In this document: piece after piece, positions 7,095 to 15,866 of the stretch | Numbering within the stretch: position 1 is the first letter of the stretch | How the letters are laid out: each line of letters starts with the position of its first letter | Assembly: GCF_004791165.1 (NCBI RefSeq) | Contig: NZ_SRUZ01000007.1 | Coordinates: forward strand, 248,001 to 312,000 | DNA length: 64,000 nucleotides | Source: Mesorhizobium sp. M8A.F.Ca.ET.218.01.1.1 | GTDB taxonomy: Bacteria; Pseudomonadota; Alphaproteobacteria; Rhizobiales; Rhizobiaceae | Reading direction: 5' to 3' | Notes under the pieces: model-generated | Told to the model about the DNA's origin: nothing | Seen by the model: the letters and a program-made list of their open reading frames with translations, nothing else | Databases searched by the model: none | Program-made: the position numbers and the translations under genes

Positions 7095-8720
7095 ATGCCC
7101 AAGTCGCAAAAATCAGCTTCCGACAACTTGCATCTCCAGGCCGATGTGCTGGTGCTGGGCGGCGGTCCGTCGGCGGCCTGGGCGGCGGTGGCGGCGGCCG
7201 AAAGCGGCGCCAGGGTGGCGCTGGCCGACAAGGGCTATCTCGGTACCAGCGGCGCCACGGCGCCGTCGAACACCGGCACATGGTGCGTGCCGCCGGGCGA
7301 TAACAGGCATGCCGTGGTGGAGCGGCGCTGGCAGCGAACCGGCGAACTCGCCGACCAGCGGTGGATGCTGCGTTGCGTCGACACCGCCTACCGCAATCTG
7401 CTCAGGCTTTCGGAGTGGGGTTATCCCTTCCCAAGCGAGGATGACGGGCGGCTCTACATCGCCAATCTGCGCGGGCCGGACTACATGCGCTTCATGCGCC
7501 GCCGCGTGCTGCTGGCCGGCGTAACCGTGCTCGACCATCATCCCGCGCTCGAACTCCTGTCCGACGGCGATGCCATCGTCGGCGCAGGCGGTGTCGCCCG
7601 GCAGGCGGGCCATGACTGGCGCGTCGACGCCAAGGCCGTGGTGCTGGCGACCGGCGGCTGTGCGTTCCGCGAGCGCATCCTCGGTGGCACCGGGCTGACC
7701 GGGGACGGCTATCTGATGGCGGCGGAAGCGGGCGCCAGCCTTTCCGGCATGGAATTCACTGGCAAGTACACGTTGGCGCCGTACGGTTCCTCGCTGAACA
7801 AGGGGTTGCCGTTCCGCTGGGCCTCGTTCCATCGCGAGGATGGCTCGCCGATCCTCGGACCCACGGGCGAGCCGTTGCGGAACGGCATCGGCGACCGCGA
7901 GGACGAGGTGGCGCGCGCACTGATCGACGGTCCAGTCTATGCGCGGCTCGACCAGGCCGAACCGGCGTTGCAGGGCTGGCTGCGTCAGGGTCAGCCGAAC
8001 TGCTTCGTTCCCTATGACCGGGCCGGTATCGATCCGTTCAGCGATCTGTTCCGCATCACGCTGCGTGCCGAAGGCACGGTGCGCGGCACTGGCGGCATCG
8101 ACATTGTCTCCGACGATTGCGCCACAGGCGTGCCCGGCCTCTATGTCGCCGGTGACGCCGCAGGCCGCGAGATCATGACCGGGGCGGTGTCGGGCGGTGG
8201 CGCCGTCAATTCCTCCTGGGCGCTGGCCAGTGGCTGGTGGGCAGGCAAGGGCGCATCGACCCATGCCAAGCGCCGCGCCGGCAAGGCGTTTCGGGGCACC
8301 GTGCAACCGCTCGGTCAGGCCGGGCTGCGTCCTGCGGCAACGCCGCGCGCCGATATCGCGGCGGGCGAGGTCATCGAGGCGGTGCGTAACGAAGTGACCC
8401 CACTCGACAAGAACTTCTTCCGCAGCGGCGCTGGCCTGGAAAAAAGCAGCGAGCGGCTGGAGAGCGTCTGGCGCGATGTGCGCGACCATCTGCGGGGCGA
8501 GGGAGCGGACAAGGTCCGCGCACGCGAGGCGGCATCGATCGCCGCTGCCGGGCGCTGGTCCGTGGCCTCGGCATTGCACCGCACCGAGAGCCGCGGCATG
8601 CACCGCCGCACCGATCTGCCGGGCAAGAGCCCAGCCTTGGCGCATCGGCTGATCATCACCGGTGTCGACGCGTTCCGTATCGAAGGGACGCCCGAGCGGC
8701 CGGCGGAGCTGGCATCATGA
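7095..8720 (+). CDS. FAD-dependent oxidoreductase, fumarate-reductase/adenylylsulfate-reductase alpha-like
   Basis: The 541-residue flavoprotein opens with the dinucleotide fold ADVLVLGGGPSAAWAAVAAAESGARVALADKG and SGATAPSNTGT. It carries AVVLATGGCAF in the middle and GLYVAGDAAGREIMTGAVSGGG for FAD binding, then a C-terminal helical domain as in FrdA/SdhA/AprA. Start MPKSQKS at 7095 was preferred over a longer frame that overlaps the preceding gene. The stop overlaps the ferredoxin start (ATGA), as in AprAB-type pairs. Position beside an SsuABC-like importer suggests oxidation or reduction of an imported sulfur compound. True APS reductase function is not shown. Confidence 0.82.
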   Translation: MPKSQKSASDNLHLQADVLVLGGGPSAAWAAVAAAESGARVALADKGYLGTSGATAPSNTGTWCVPPGDNRHAVVERRWQRTGELADQRWMLRCVDTAYRNLLRLSEWGYPFPSEDDGRLYIANLRGPDYMRFMRRRVLLAGVTVLDHHPALELLSDGDAIVGAGGVARQAGHDWRVDAKAVVLATGGCAFRERILGGTGLTGDGYLMAAEAGASLSGMEFTGKYTLAPYGSSLNKGLPFRWASFHREDGSPILGPTGEPLRNGIGDREDEVARALIDGPVYARLDQAEPALQGWLRQGQPNCFVPYDRAGIDPFSDLFRITLRAEGTVRGTGGIDIVSDDCATGVPGLYVAGDAAGREIMTGAVSGGGAVNSSWALASGWWAGKGASTHAKRRAGKAFRGTVQPLGQAGLRPAATPRADIAAGEVIEAVRNEVTPLDKNFFRSGAGLEKSSERLESVWRDVRDHLRGEGADKVRAREAASIAAAGRWSVASALHRTESRGMHRRTDLPGKSPALAHRLIITGVDAFRIEGTPERPAELAS

Positions 8721-9043
8721 TCGAGATCGTCTCGGCCACGCGCTGCGTGGAATGCGACATATGCGTCAAGGTATGCCCGACCAATGTCTTCGACGCGACC
8801 GAGCATGGCGCCCCCGTCATCGCACGCCAGGACGACTGCCAGACCTGCTTCCTCTGCGAAATTTATTGCCCGACCGACGCGCTTTACGTGGCCGAGTTCG
8901 CCGAAGGGCCGACCGGCATCACTGAGGTGGAGGTCGAGGAACGTCTTCTGTTCGGCAGCTATGCCCGCGCGCTCGGCTGGGCGCGCGGCAAGGCCGGCGG
9001 CTCCCAGTTCGACCCGACGCACCGCATCCGCGTGGCGCAATAG
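8717..9043 (+). CDS. Ferredoxin with two [4Fe-4S] motifs, AprB-like partner
   Basis: The 108-residue protein contains two complete clusters: CVECDICVKVCP (about residues 10-21) and CQTCFLCEIYCP (about residues 41-52). This is the layout of AprB-type electron-transfer subunits. It overlaps the flavoprotein gene by four bases, so a two-subunit complex is likely. The C-terminal 50 residues lack cysteines and may contact the flavoprotein. The ATPase gene follows 13 bases later with its own GGAGG site. Confidence 0.88.
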   Translation: MIEIVSATRCVECDICVKVCPTNVFDATEHGAPVIARQDDCQTCFLCEIYCPTDALYVAEFAEGPTGITEVEVEERLLFGSYARALGWARGKAGGSQFDPTHRIRVAQ

Positions 9044-9056
9044 GAGGCGAGGGACC

Positions 9057-9893
9057 ATGGACCGCATCGTCGTCAACGACATCAGCAAGACCTTCCAGCT
9101 CAAGCCGGGGCAGTTCGTCACTGTCGACGGCGAGGCAAGCGACCGCGTCACCGTCCTCGACGGGGTCGATCTTGCCATCCGCAAGGGTGAGTTCATCACG
9201 CTGGTCGGTCCGAGTGGTTCGGGCAAGTCGGTGCTGCTCGACATCATCGGCGGGCTGACGCAGGCGACGGGTGGCGAGGTCCAGCTCGACGGCATGCGGA
9301 CTACAAAGCCTGATCCGAAGACCGGCTATGTCTTCCAGCAATATGCGCTGTTTCCCTGGCGCACGGCACTGGCAAACATCGAATATGCGCTGGAAGTGCG
9401 CGGCGTCGCCAAGGCCGAGCGGACGGCGACGGCCCGGCATTTGTTGTCGCTGTTCGGCCTTGCCGGCTTCGAGGACCGTTTTCCCAATCAGCTGTCCGGC
9501 GGCATGCAGCAGCGCGTGGCGATCGCGCGCGCCTTGGCCAGCAATCCGGAAGTGCTGTTGATGGACGAGCCCTTCGCCGCGCTCGACCAGCAGACGCGTG
9601 AGCTGCTGCAGGGCGAGCTGTTGCGCATCTGGGGCAAGATCAAGACCACTGTCATCTTCGTCACCCACTCGATCGACGAGGCGATCTTCCTGGCCGACCG
9701 CGTGGTGGTGATGACGGCGCGGCCCGGCGCGGTGAAGGAGATCATCGATATCGACCTGCCAAGGCCACGCGACGGCGATATCCGCGCCAGCACCGAATTC
9801 AACCTGTATCGCGCCCGCGTCTGGGACGTGCTGCGCGACGAGGTCAACAAGGCGCAGAAGGACTGGACGCTGTCGCCGGCCTTCAGCCATTGA
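9057..9893 (+). CDS. ABC importer ATPase, SsuB/TauB-like
   Basis: The 278-residue ATPase has Walker A GPSGSGKS, Q-loop YVFQQYALFPW, signature LSGGMQQRVAIARAL, Walker B LLMDEPFAALD and switch VTHSIDEAI. An N-terminal insertion of about 15 residues (QLKPGQFVTVDGEASDR) precedes the core. Start ATG 9057 follows TAGGAGG closely. It precedes the cognate permease by 12 bases. Family role: energising uptake of sulfonates, taurine or nitrate; sulfonate-like substrates fit the neighbouring redox genes. Confidence 0.9.
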   Translation: MDRIVVNDISKTFQLKPGQFVTVDGEASDRVTVLDGVDLAIRKGEFITLVGPSGSGKSVLLDIIGGLTQATGGEVQLDGMRTTKPDPKTGYVFQQYALFPWRTALANIEYALEVRGVAKAERTATARHLLSLFGLAGFEDRFPNQLSGGMQQRVAIARALASNPEVLLMDEPFAALDQQTRELLQGELLRIWGKIKTTVIFVTHSIDEAIFLADRVVVMTARPGAVKEIIDIDLPRPRDGDIRASTEFNLYRARVWDVLRDEVNKAQKDWTLSPAFSH

Positions 9894-9905
9894 GGAGCTA
9901 GACCC

Positions 9906-10811
9906 ATGGCCTATCTGACCGAAAAGCTCGGCCCCGCCATCGGCTTTCGCAGCGCTGCCGGCGAGGCTGCGGTTTCGACGAACGTCCCTGCGATCAAGAC
10001 GCGCGGTGTCGCCGCAGGTGCCAAGGTTCGCGGGAAGGGAGCGCACGCCGGCACCTTCCTCTATGGCTTGCCGCTGCTCGGCCTGTTTTTTCTCGCCTGG
10101 GAGATCGCGCCGCGGCTCGGCTGGCTGAACCGCATCTTCTTCCCGCCATTGAGCGAGGTGCTGATCGCCTGGTGGGCGTTGCTCGCCTCGGGCGTGCTGG
10201 TCGAACATATCGGCATCAGCTTGCAGCGCGCCGCGATCGGCTTTGCGCTCGGTGTGGTGGTGGCCATACCGCTCGGCCTCTTGATGGGCCGCTATGCGCT
10301 GTTCGAGAAGGTCAGCGATCTTCTGGTGCAGACGCTGCGCAACACCTCGCAATTCGCGCTGCTGCCGGTGTTCATCCTGTTGCTCGGCATTGGCGAGGAA
10401 TCGAAGGTGGCGATCACCTTCTACTCCTCGGTGTTCTTTCTCCTCGTCAACACTATCAGCGGGGTCAAGTCGGTCGATCCGCTGCTTATCAAGGCGGCAC
10501 GCTCGATGGGTACGTCCGACTTCGACCTGTTTCGAAAAGTCATCCTGCCGGCGAGCATTCCCTCGATCGTCGCCGGCGCGCGGCTGGCGGTCAAATCCTC
10601 GCTGTTCGCGGTCATCGGCGCCGAGATGCTGGCGGCCAAGTCCGGCCTCGGTTTCCTCATCCAGAACTCGCAGCTGATGATGGAAACGGCCGACATGTAT
10701 GCCGGCATCCTGACGCTCACCGTCATCGGGCTGACCGTCAACTATCTGCTCGTCTGGTTCGAGCGCTGGGCCACGGCCTGGAAGGGGCAGTCCGAGTCTT
10801 CGCTCATTTAA
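9906..10811 (+). CDS. ABC importer permease, SsuC/TauC-like
   Basis: The 301-residue inner-membrane protein has the BPD_transp_1 fold. A long polar N-terminus of about 45 residues precedes TM1 (GTFLYGLPLLGLFFLAWEIA), and the EAA-type loop ARSMGTSDFDLFRKVILPASIPSIVAG contacts the ATPase. GAGGAGCTAGACCC provides the ribosome site. The gene lies between ATPase and binding protein in one operon. Confidence 0.9.
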   Translation: MAYLTEKLGPAIGFRSAAGEAAVSTNVPAIKTRGVAAGAKVRGKGAHAGTFLYGLPLLGLFFLAWEIAPRLGWLNRIFFPPLSEVLIAWWALLASGVLVEHIGISLQRAAIGFALGVVVAIPLGLLMGRYALFEKVSDLLVQTLRNTSQFALLPVFILLLGIGEESKVAITFYSSVFFLLVNTISGVKSVDPLLIKAARSMGTSDFDLFRKVILPASIPSIVAGARLAVKSSLFAVIGAEMLAAKSGLGFLIQNSQLMMETADMYAGILTLTVIGLTVNYLLVWFERWATAWKGQSESSLI

Positions 10812-10846
10812 GCCATCCATTCATACCAATCAGGAAGGATTTTTCC

Positions 10847-11866
10847 ATGACCAGCATCGCATTCGATGGATTTCGCCGGCTGCTCCTCAAGGGCGCCATT
10901 GCCGTCGTCATAGGCCTTGGCGGCATGCCGGCCTTCGCGCAGGACAAGCCCGATGTCATCCGCATCGGCAGCACCGCGCCCGGGCATCTCAAATTCATCC
11001 TCGCCCAGAAGGATGGCTGGTGGGAAAAGGAATTCGCCAAGGACGGCATCAAGGTCGAACTGGTGACCTTTAATGGCGGCTCGGAGGCAACGACGGCGCT
11101 GGCGACCGGAGCGATCGAGTTCACCTACACCGGCAACAACCCGGCGCTGCGTGTCGCCGCCTCCGGCGCCGACGTCAAGCTGATCGGCCTGTCGAGCTAT
11201 GTCAGGACAGGCGGCTCCTACATCGTCGTCAAGACCGATTCTCCGCTGAAGACATTGCAGGACCTCAAGGGCAAGAAGGTCGCCTATCTTACCGGCACGG
11301 TGCGGCATTCAAATTTCAGCAAGGCGTTGAACAGCGTCGGCCTGACGACGAATGATGTCGAGGGTCTGAACCTGCCTTTCGAGGCATCCGGCCCGGCACT
11401 GCTGCGCGGCGACATCGACGCCATCGTCGAGACGGATTCGACGGCGGCCAAGCTGGTCGATACCAGCGAGGCCCGCATCCTCTTCGACACCGGCACGCAT
11501 CCGGAATGGAACGTGCCCAATGTCATCTCGGTCAACGGCGCCTTCGCGGCGAAATATCCCGATCTGGTCAAGCGCCTGCTGAAGGTCGATATCGAGATTT
11601 CGCGCTGGGCCGACGCTCATCCCGATGAGACGATCAAGACCTTCGTGGAGGCGACCAAGTCGTCGGAAAAATCGGTGCGCAAGACTTATGCCGATGGGGC
11701 GTTTCACCAGGACCCGAAACTCACCGACGATGCGATCGAGGCCCTGAAGGACGAGGAAAAATTCATGGCCAGCGCCGGGCTTTTGAAAGGCTCGATCGAT
11801 TACGGCAAATGGATCGACAAGAGCTTTGTCGACGCCGCCGCGGCGGAAGTCGCCGCTGTCCAGTAA
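10847..11866 (+). CDS. Periplasmic binding protein, SsuA-like (aliphatic sulfonate family)
   Basis: The 339-residue protein carries a Sec leader ending in GGMPAFAQ and the SsuA-type core IRIGSTAPGHLKFILAQKDGWWEKEF and GAIEFTYTGNNPALRVAASG. Start ATG 10847 has AGGAAGGA upstream. As last gene of the cluster it supplies substrate recognition. Its distance from the permease (35 bases) fits one transcript. The exact organosulfur substrate cannot be read from sequence. Confidence 0.87.
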   Translation: MTSIAFDGFRRLLLKGAIAVVIGLGGMPAFAQDKPDVIRIGSTAPGHLKFILAQKDGWWEKEFAKDGIKVELVTFNGGSEATTALATGAIEFTYTGNNPALRVAASGADVKLIGLSSYVRTGGSYIVVKTDSPLKTLQDLKGKKVAYLTGTVRHSNFSKALNSVGLTTNDVEGLNLPFEASGPALLRGDIDAIVETDSTAAKLVDTSEARILFDTGTHPEWNVPNVISVNGAFAAKYPDLVKRLLKVDIEISRWADAHPDETIKTFVEATKSSEKSVRKTYADGAFHQDPKLTDDAIEALKDEEKFMASAGLLKGSIDYGKWIDKSFVDAAAAEVAAVQ

Positions 11867-11876
11867 GCCGGAGTGA

Positions 11877-11907
11877 TCGGGGCAGCGCGCGTTCGCGGCG
11901 CTGTCCC
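11877..11907. terminator. Bidirectional stem-loop between convergent genes
   Basis: An imperfect GC-rich hairpin (CGGGGCAGCGC ... GGCGCTGTCCCG) lies between the binding-protein stop (+) and the LacI stop (-). No strong T run is present. Confidence 0.45.
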
Positions 11908-11922
11908 GTTCGTCCGAGGATA

Positions 11923-12951
11923 TCAAATCTCCGGGATGTTCTCCTTGAAGATCACCTGCAGCCTCGGCTGGTGCAATTCATAGGGCAGCCCCCGGACGGC
12001 ATGGGTCAGGATGTTGAGCGCCTCGCGGGCCTCGACGCGCGGGTTCTGGTCGATGACCGCGTCGAGCGTGCCGTCGAGCAGCAATTCCTTGGTGCCGTCC
12101 GTCGCCTCATGGCCGAGGAAAACCATGGATCGCGCACGGCCGCGCTCCTTGAGCGCGCGCGCGATGCCGGTGTTGCCGGCGCCGACATTGTAGATCGCGG
12201 CAAGGTCCGGGTGCCGCTCCAGAAGGGCTGACGCCTCCGAATAGGCCTTTTCGCGGTCGTCGAGCATTTCGCGCATCTCGACGATCTGCAGGTTGGGTGA
12301 CTCTTCCGTCAATATGTGCCGGAATCCCATCTCGCGTTCCTCATGGCCGCGATAGGACAGCGAGCCGGCGAACAGTGCCACCTTGCCGGGGCGTCCAGAC
12401 CCCATGAAACGGTTGAGGAGATAGCCGGCCAGCCGCCCGGCAGCGCGGTTGTCGATGCCGATATAGGCGACTCTCGGCACATGCAGGATGTCGGAGGCGA
12501 TGGTCACCACCTTGACGTCGTTGGCCGACAGCGAGCGGATCGCCTCGCGCACCGTCGGATGGTCGAGCGCGATGACGCCGACGCCTTGCGTCTGGCCGCG
12601 CAGATCCTGCAGCAAGCGGGCGAGCCGGTCGGGATTGAAGCCCTCTGTGGTGGCGATGTGAACGTCGAGATCGGGGCGGGCCAAGGCCTGCGCCTCGATA
12701 TGGCGGTGCAGCATCTTGATGAAGGAATTCGTGCCCGCCGGCAGGGCGAAGTCGAGCCGGATGATCTCGCCGGGCAGGGGCCTGGGCGGCGCGCCGTTCG
12801 GGCTCTCGGCGATGTAGCCGAGGCGCTGCGCCATCTCGAGCACGACCTCGCGCGTGCGCGGCCGTACACCGGGTCGATTGTTGAGCACACGGTCGACGGT
12901 GGCGGCGGAGACGCCGGCTTCCCGGGCTATGTCAGTCAGGGTGGAACGCAC
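11923..12951 (-). CDS. LacI-family transcriptional regulator
   Basis: The 342-residue repressor begins with a canonical LacI helix-turn-helix, LTDIAREAGVSAATVDRVLNNRPGVRPRTREVV, then a periplasmic-binding-like effector domain. It is divergent from the long sugar/inositol-type operon starting at 13309 and is the likely local regulator. The 357-base gap between them holds an inverted repeat and a sigma70-like promoter. Effector is unknown, but a sugar or cyclitol is expected from the operon. Confidence 0.9.
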   Translation of the reverse strand: MRSTLTDIAREAGVSAATVDRVLNNRPGVRPRTREVVLEMAQRLGYIAESPNGAPPRPLPGEIIRLDFALPAGTNSFIKMLHRHIEAQALARPDLDVHIATTEGFNPDRLARLLQDLRGQTQGVGVIALDHPTVREAIRSLSANDVKVVTIASDILHVPRVAYIGIDNRAAGRLAGYLLNRFMGSGRPGKVALFAGSLSYRGHEEREMGFRHILTEESPNLQIVEMREMLDDREKAYSEASALLERHPDLAAIYNVGAGNTGIARALKERGRARSMVFLGHEATDGTKELLLDGTLDAVIDQNPRVEAREALNILTHAVRGLPYELHQPRLQVIFKENIPEI

Positions 12952-13034
12952 CGTCTTTCATCTCCTCAATGCATCAGGATCACGCAATGCGGGCTGCCGG
13001 CCCGATGCTGCCAACGCCTCGCTATCCGCGATTC

Positions 13035-13138
13035 TGATGGGAAATGATGTATCCGGCCTTGGCCGATGCGCAAGCCGCCAGGCTAAATCAAGTCGCCCGG
13101 GGCGATCGTGCCGGGAAGGGAAAACACATTTCCCATCA
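13035..13138. promoter_or_regulatory. Spaced 12-bp inverted repeat in the LacI/operon divergent gap
   Basis: TGATGGGAAATG (13035-13046) and its exact reverse complement CATTTCCCATCA (13127-13138) lie 80 bases apart. The pair could be a looped operator for the adjacent LacI regulator. Half-sites are not the usual CG-centred LacI palindrome, so assignment is tentative. Confidence 0.35.
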
Positions 13139-13230
13139 AATCGAGGCATCTGGAGAGGTGTATGAACTCCGGTATGACGCATTCCCCCGCCTCGTTGCGA
13201 TGTTGTGAGGTATTTTGATCATTTATGATG

Positions 13231-13259
13231 TTGACAGCCTTCCGATACTGCCGTCAATA
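13231..13259 (+). promoter_or_regulatory. Sigma70-like promoter of the CUT1/moc-like operon
   Basis: TTGACA (13231-13236) is followed by a 17-base spacer and TCAATA (13254-13259), about 50 bases before the ribosome site GGGAGGAA of the first gene. The -35 box is perfect and the -10 box is weak. Confidence 0.45.
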
Positions 13260-13308
13260 TCCCTCATGGGCTCGTGGAGGAAACGTTGGCCCTGAGGGAG
13301 GAATTCCA

Positions 13309-14922
13309 ATGTCTGATCTGATCCGCATCTCGCGGCGCCGATTGTTGGCGTCCGGAGGAAAGGCCGCGGTGTTCGTCGCCGCGACCGGTATCGCACCGCA
13401 ATTCATTCGTCCCGGCCGCGCTTTTGCAGCCGATGCACTGGCGCCCGGCATGATCGGCGGGCCGACCGGCTTCGACGGCGCCGAGCGTTATCAATACGGC
13501 CCCGACACGCCCGAGGGCCGTGCCGTCGAGGCCGCCAAGGCGCTGAAGGGCGCCGGCAAGGCGCCGGCCAAGATCGTGCTTGGCCTCTCGGACGGCTCAA
13601 TCGGCCAGCTCACCCAGCCTTTCCCGGCCGGCGCGCCATCGATCAAGGAGCTCTGGGAAAAGGAGACCGGCATCCCGATCGAGATCGTCGGTCTGCCGAA
13701 TGGCCAGGAATTCACCAAGACCATGCAGGACATCTCCACCAAGGGTGGAGCCTATGACATCTACTCGACCGAGTGGAACCGCCTTGGTGATCTCGCCGAG
13801 ACCGGCGGCATCGCCAAGCTCGACGACTTCGTCGCCCAGTACAAGCCCGAATGGGACGATCCCAAGACCGGCTATGTCGACGGCGCCAAGGGCGTGTCGC
13901 TGCTCAACAAATATCGTGGCTCGAACTACGGCGTGTCGCTGGACGGCGACTTCCAGACCTGGGTCTACCGCACCGACCTGTTCGGCGACGAAGCCGAGAA
14001 GAAGGCCTTCAAGGACAAATACGGCTACGATCTGGTGCCGCCGAAAACCTGGAAGCAGCACGGCGATATCGCGGCCTTCTTCCAGCGCCCGGACAAGGGT
14101 CTGTTCGGCTCCACCGACCTGCGCAACCAGGGCTGGGGCTACACCAACTGGTACCAGCGCTATGTGTCGATGGCCTCGCCCAACCAGTTCCTGTTCGGCG
14201 ATGACGGCAAGCCGCTGATCAATTCCGAGCACGGCATCGCGGCCACCAACGAATATGTCGAATCGCTCGCCCATCATTCGCCGGATGCGATCTCGTGGGG
14301 CTGGCCGGAGCAGTACGGCAATTTCGCCAAGGGCGGCGCGGCGATGACCTGCGCCTTCTCCAACCTGCCGAAATTCCTCGACAATGCCGGCAACAAGGAC
14401 TCCAGGGTCACCGGCAAGATCGGCACGATGCTGCCACCCGGCCGCGAGATCGACGGCAAGCTGATCAGCCGCTCTGTGCTCTGGTTCTCGCTGACCGGCA
14501 TGGTCTCGTCGCAGTCGAAGAACCAGGAGGCCGCCTATCTCCTGCTGCAATGGCTGGGCTCGGCGCGCATCTATGCCTGGATGAGCGCCAACCCCGGCGG
14601 CTATCTCGATCCGTTCCGGCTTTCGGATTTCTCCGATCCGCTGGTGCGCCAGACCTATCATGCCTACCACATGGACGTGGTGCGCGAGACGGTCGCCCGA
14701 ACGGTGCCGACCATCAACTATCCCGGCGCCACCGCCTTCCACAACGCGCTGGACGAAAACCTCATGGCCTCGCTGACCAAGGCCAAGACGTCGGAGCAGG
14801 CGATGGCCGACACCGAAACCGAGTGGAAGAAGATCGCCCGGCGCATCGGCGAGGACAAATTGCTCGAAGCCATCAGGACCAACAAGGAGGCCTGGCCGAC
14901 CGTTCTCGATCCGATCAGCTGA
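13309..14922 (+). CDS. Extracellular solute-binding protein family 1, Tat-exported (CUT1 importer)
   Basis: The 537-residue protein has a twin-arginine leader (ISRRRLLASGGKAAVFVAATG) and is long for a sugar-binding protein, recalling GlpV-like glycerol binding proteins of rhizobia. The core includes KIVLGLSDGSIGQLTQPF, WEKETGIPIEIVGLPNGQEF and a DIYSTEWNRLGDL segment. ATG 13309 follows GGGAGGAATTCC. It opens an operon with two permeases and two ATPases, then catabolic genes. Folding before export (Tat) suggests a cofactor or slow-folding domain, though Tat export is common in this subfamily. Confidence 0.87.
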   Translation: MSDLIRISRRRLLASGGKAAVFVAATGIAPQFIRPGRAFAADALAPGMIGGPTGFDGAERYQYGPDTPEGRAVEAAKALKGAGKAPAKIVLGLSDGSIGQLTQPFPAGAPSIKELWEKETGIPIEIVGLPNGQEFTKTMQDISTKGGAYDIYSTEWNRLGDLAETGGIAKLDDFVAQYKPEWDDPKTGYVDGAKGVSLLNKYRGSNYGVSLDGDFQTWVYRTDLFGDEAEKKAFKDKYGYDLVPPKTWKQHGDIAAFFQRPDKGLFGSTDLRNQGWGYTNWYQRYVSMASPNQFLFGDDGKPLINSEHGIAATNEYVESLAHHSPDAISWGWPEQYGNFAKGGAAMTCAFSNLPKFLDNAGNKDSRVTGKIGTMLPPGREIDGKLISRSVLWFSLTGMVSSQSKNQEAAYLLLQWLGSARIYAWMSANPGGYLDPFRLSDFSDPLVRQTYHAYHMDVVRETVARTVPTINYPGATAFHNALDENLMASLTKAKTSEQAMADTETEWKKIARRIGEDKLLEAIRTNKEAWPTVLDPIS

Positions 14923-14943
14923 TCCGTCTCCCTGGATCAGATC

Positions 14944-14976
14944 CGGAGGGGGAGGGGCGAAAGCTCTTCCCCTCCG
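14944..14976 (+). terminator. Intra-operon stem-loop after the binding-protein gene
   Basis: CGGAGGGG and CCCCTCCG form an 8-bp stem without a T run, just after the binding-protein stop. It probably stabilises or attenuates the transcript so that binding protein exceeds permease. Confidence 0.4.
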
Positions 14977-15005
14977 CAACCGACGCCACCAGCAAAAGCA
15001 GCCAG

Positions 15006-15866
15006 ATGAAGCGTTCCGTCCCCTTCGAGATATTCCGCTACGCCGCGATCCTGGCGGCGATGGCCGTCACGCTGGTGCCGATCCTGTGGATGGTGTCGAT
15101 GGCCTTCAAGCCGATCGCCGAATGGTCGGCGACGGGTGCGGACCTGACATGGTGGCCGAAGAACCCGACGCTCAGCAATTTCCAGTTCGTGTTCGGCGAA
15201 TCCACCAACAATCTGATCGTGGCGCTCGACCGCACCGCGCTAAAGCCGATCCTGTCGTCGCTGCTGTCGGCGGTGTTCGGCACCGCGATCGCCATGTCGG
15301 CGGGCACGGCCGCCGCCTATGGCCTGTCGCGCTTCGGCTCGGGGCAGAACCTGCCGCTGGCGCTGATCCAGCTCAGGCTGTTTCCGCCGATGGCCGTCAT
15401 GATCCCCGTGATGATCATGTGGGCCTTCCTCAATTTCACCGACAGCTGGTGGGGTCTGGCACTGATCTATGGCATCGTCACGCTGCCGTTCGCCTTCTGG
15501 CTGATGAAGACCTTCTTCGACGACATGCCGCGCGAGATCGAGGAAGCCGCCTTGGTCGAAGGCTGCTCGCGGCTGCGCGTCTTCACCCGCATCACGTTGC
15601 CGATGATGCGCGCGCCGCTGGCGAGTGCGGCCCTCTTCGTCTTCATCCTCAACTGGTCGGACTATCTGATCGCGCTGCTTCTGACGACGCGCGAATGGGT
15701 GACGATCCCGGTCTACATGGCCTCGCTGTCGTCGTCGATGACCGGCCAGCTCTATGGCGCCAAGGCAGCACTCGGGCTGATCGCCGCCGTGCCGCCGGTC
15801 ATCATGGGCATCGCCATCCAGCGCCATCTGGTGCGCGGGCTGACCTTTGGGGCGCTCAAGCAATGA
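15006..15866 (+). CDS. CUT1 ABC permease, MalG-like
   Basis: This 286-residue permease has six predicted TM segments. The EAA loop EIEEAALVEGCSRLRVFTRITLPMMRAPL identifies the BPD_transp_1 fold. A hydrophobic N-terminus (IFRYAAILAAMAVTLVPILWMVSMAFKP) matches MalG-type subunits. Unusually it comes before the MalF-like gene. The stop overlaps the next start (ATGA). It forms a heterodimer with the 15863 product by family analogy. Confidence 0.9.
   Translation: MKRSVPFEIFRYAAILAAMAVTLVPILWMVSMAFKPIAEWSATGADLTWWPKNPTLSNFQFVFGESTNNLIVALDRTALKPILSSLLSAVFGTAIAMSAGTAAAYGLSRFGSGQNLPLALIQLRLFPPMAVMIPVMIMWAFLNFTDSWWGLALIYGIVTLPFAFWLMKTFFDDMPREIEEAALVEGCSRLRVFTRITLPMMRAPLASAALFVFILNWSDYLIALLLTTREWVTIPVYMASLSSSMTGQLYGAKAALGLIAAVPPVIMGIAIQRHLVRGLTFGALKQ

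Noticed and set aside
7113..8645. Long minus-strand frame opposite the flavoprotein gene
   Set aside because: Composition is typical antisense shadow in GC-rich DNA, and the plus strand has clear FAD-binding motifs.
8919..10820. A 633-residue minus-strand frame
   Set aside because: It is antisense to an ATPase and permease with clear motifs; no domain is readable in it.
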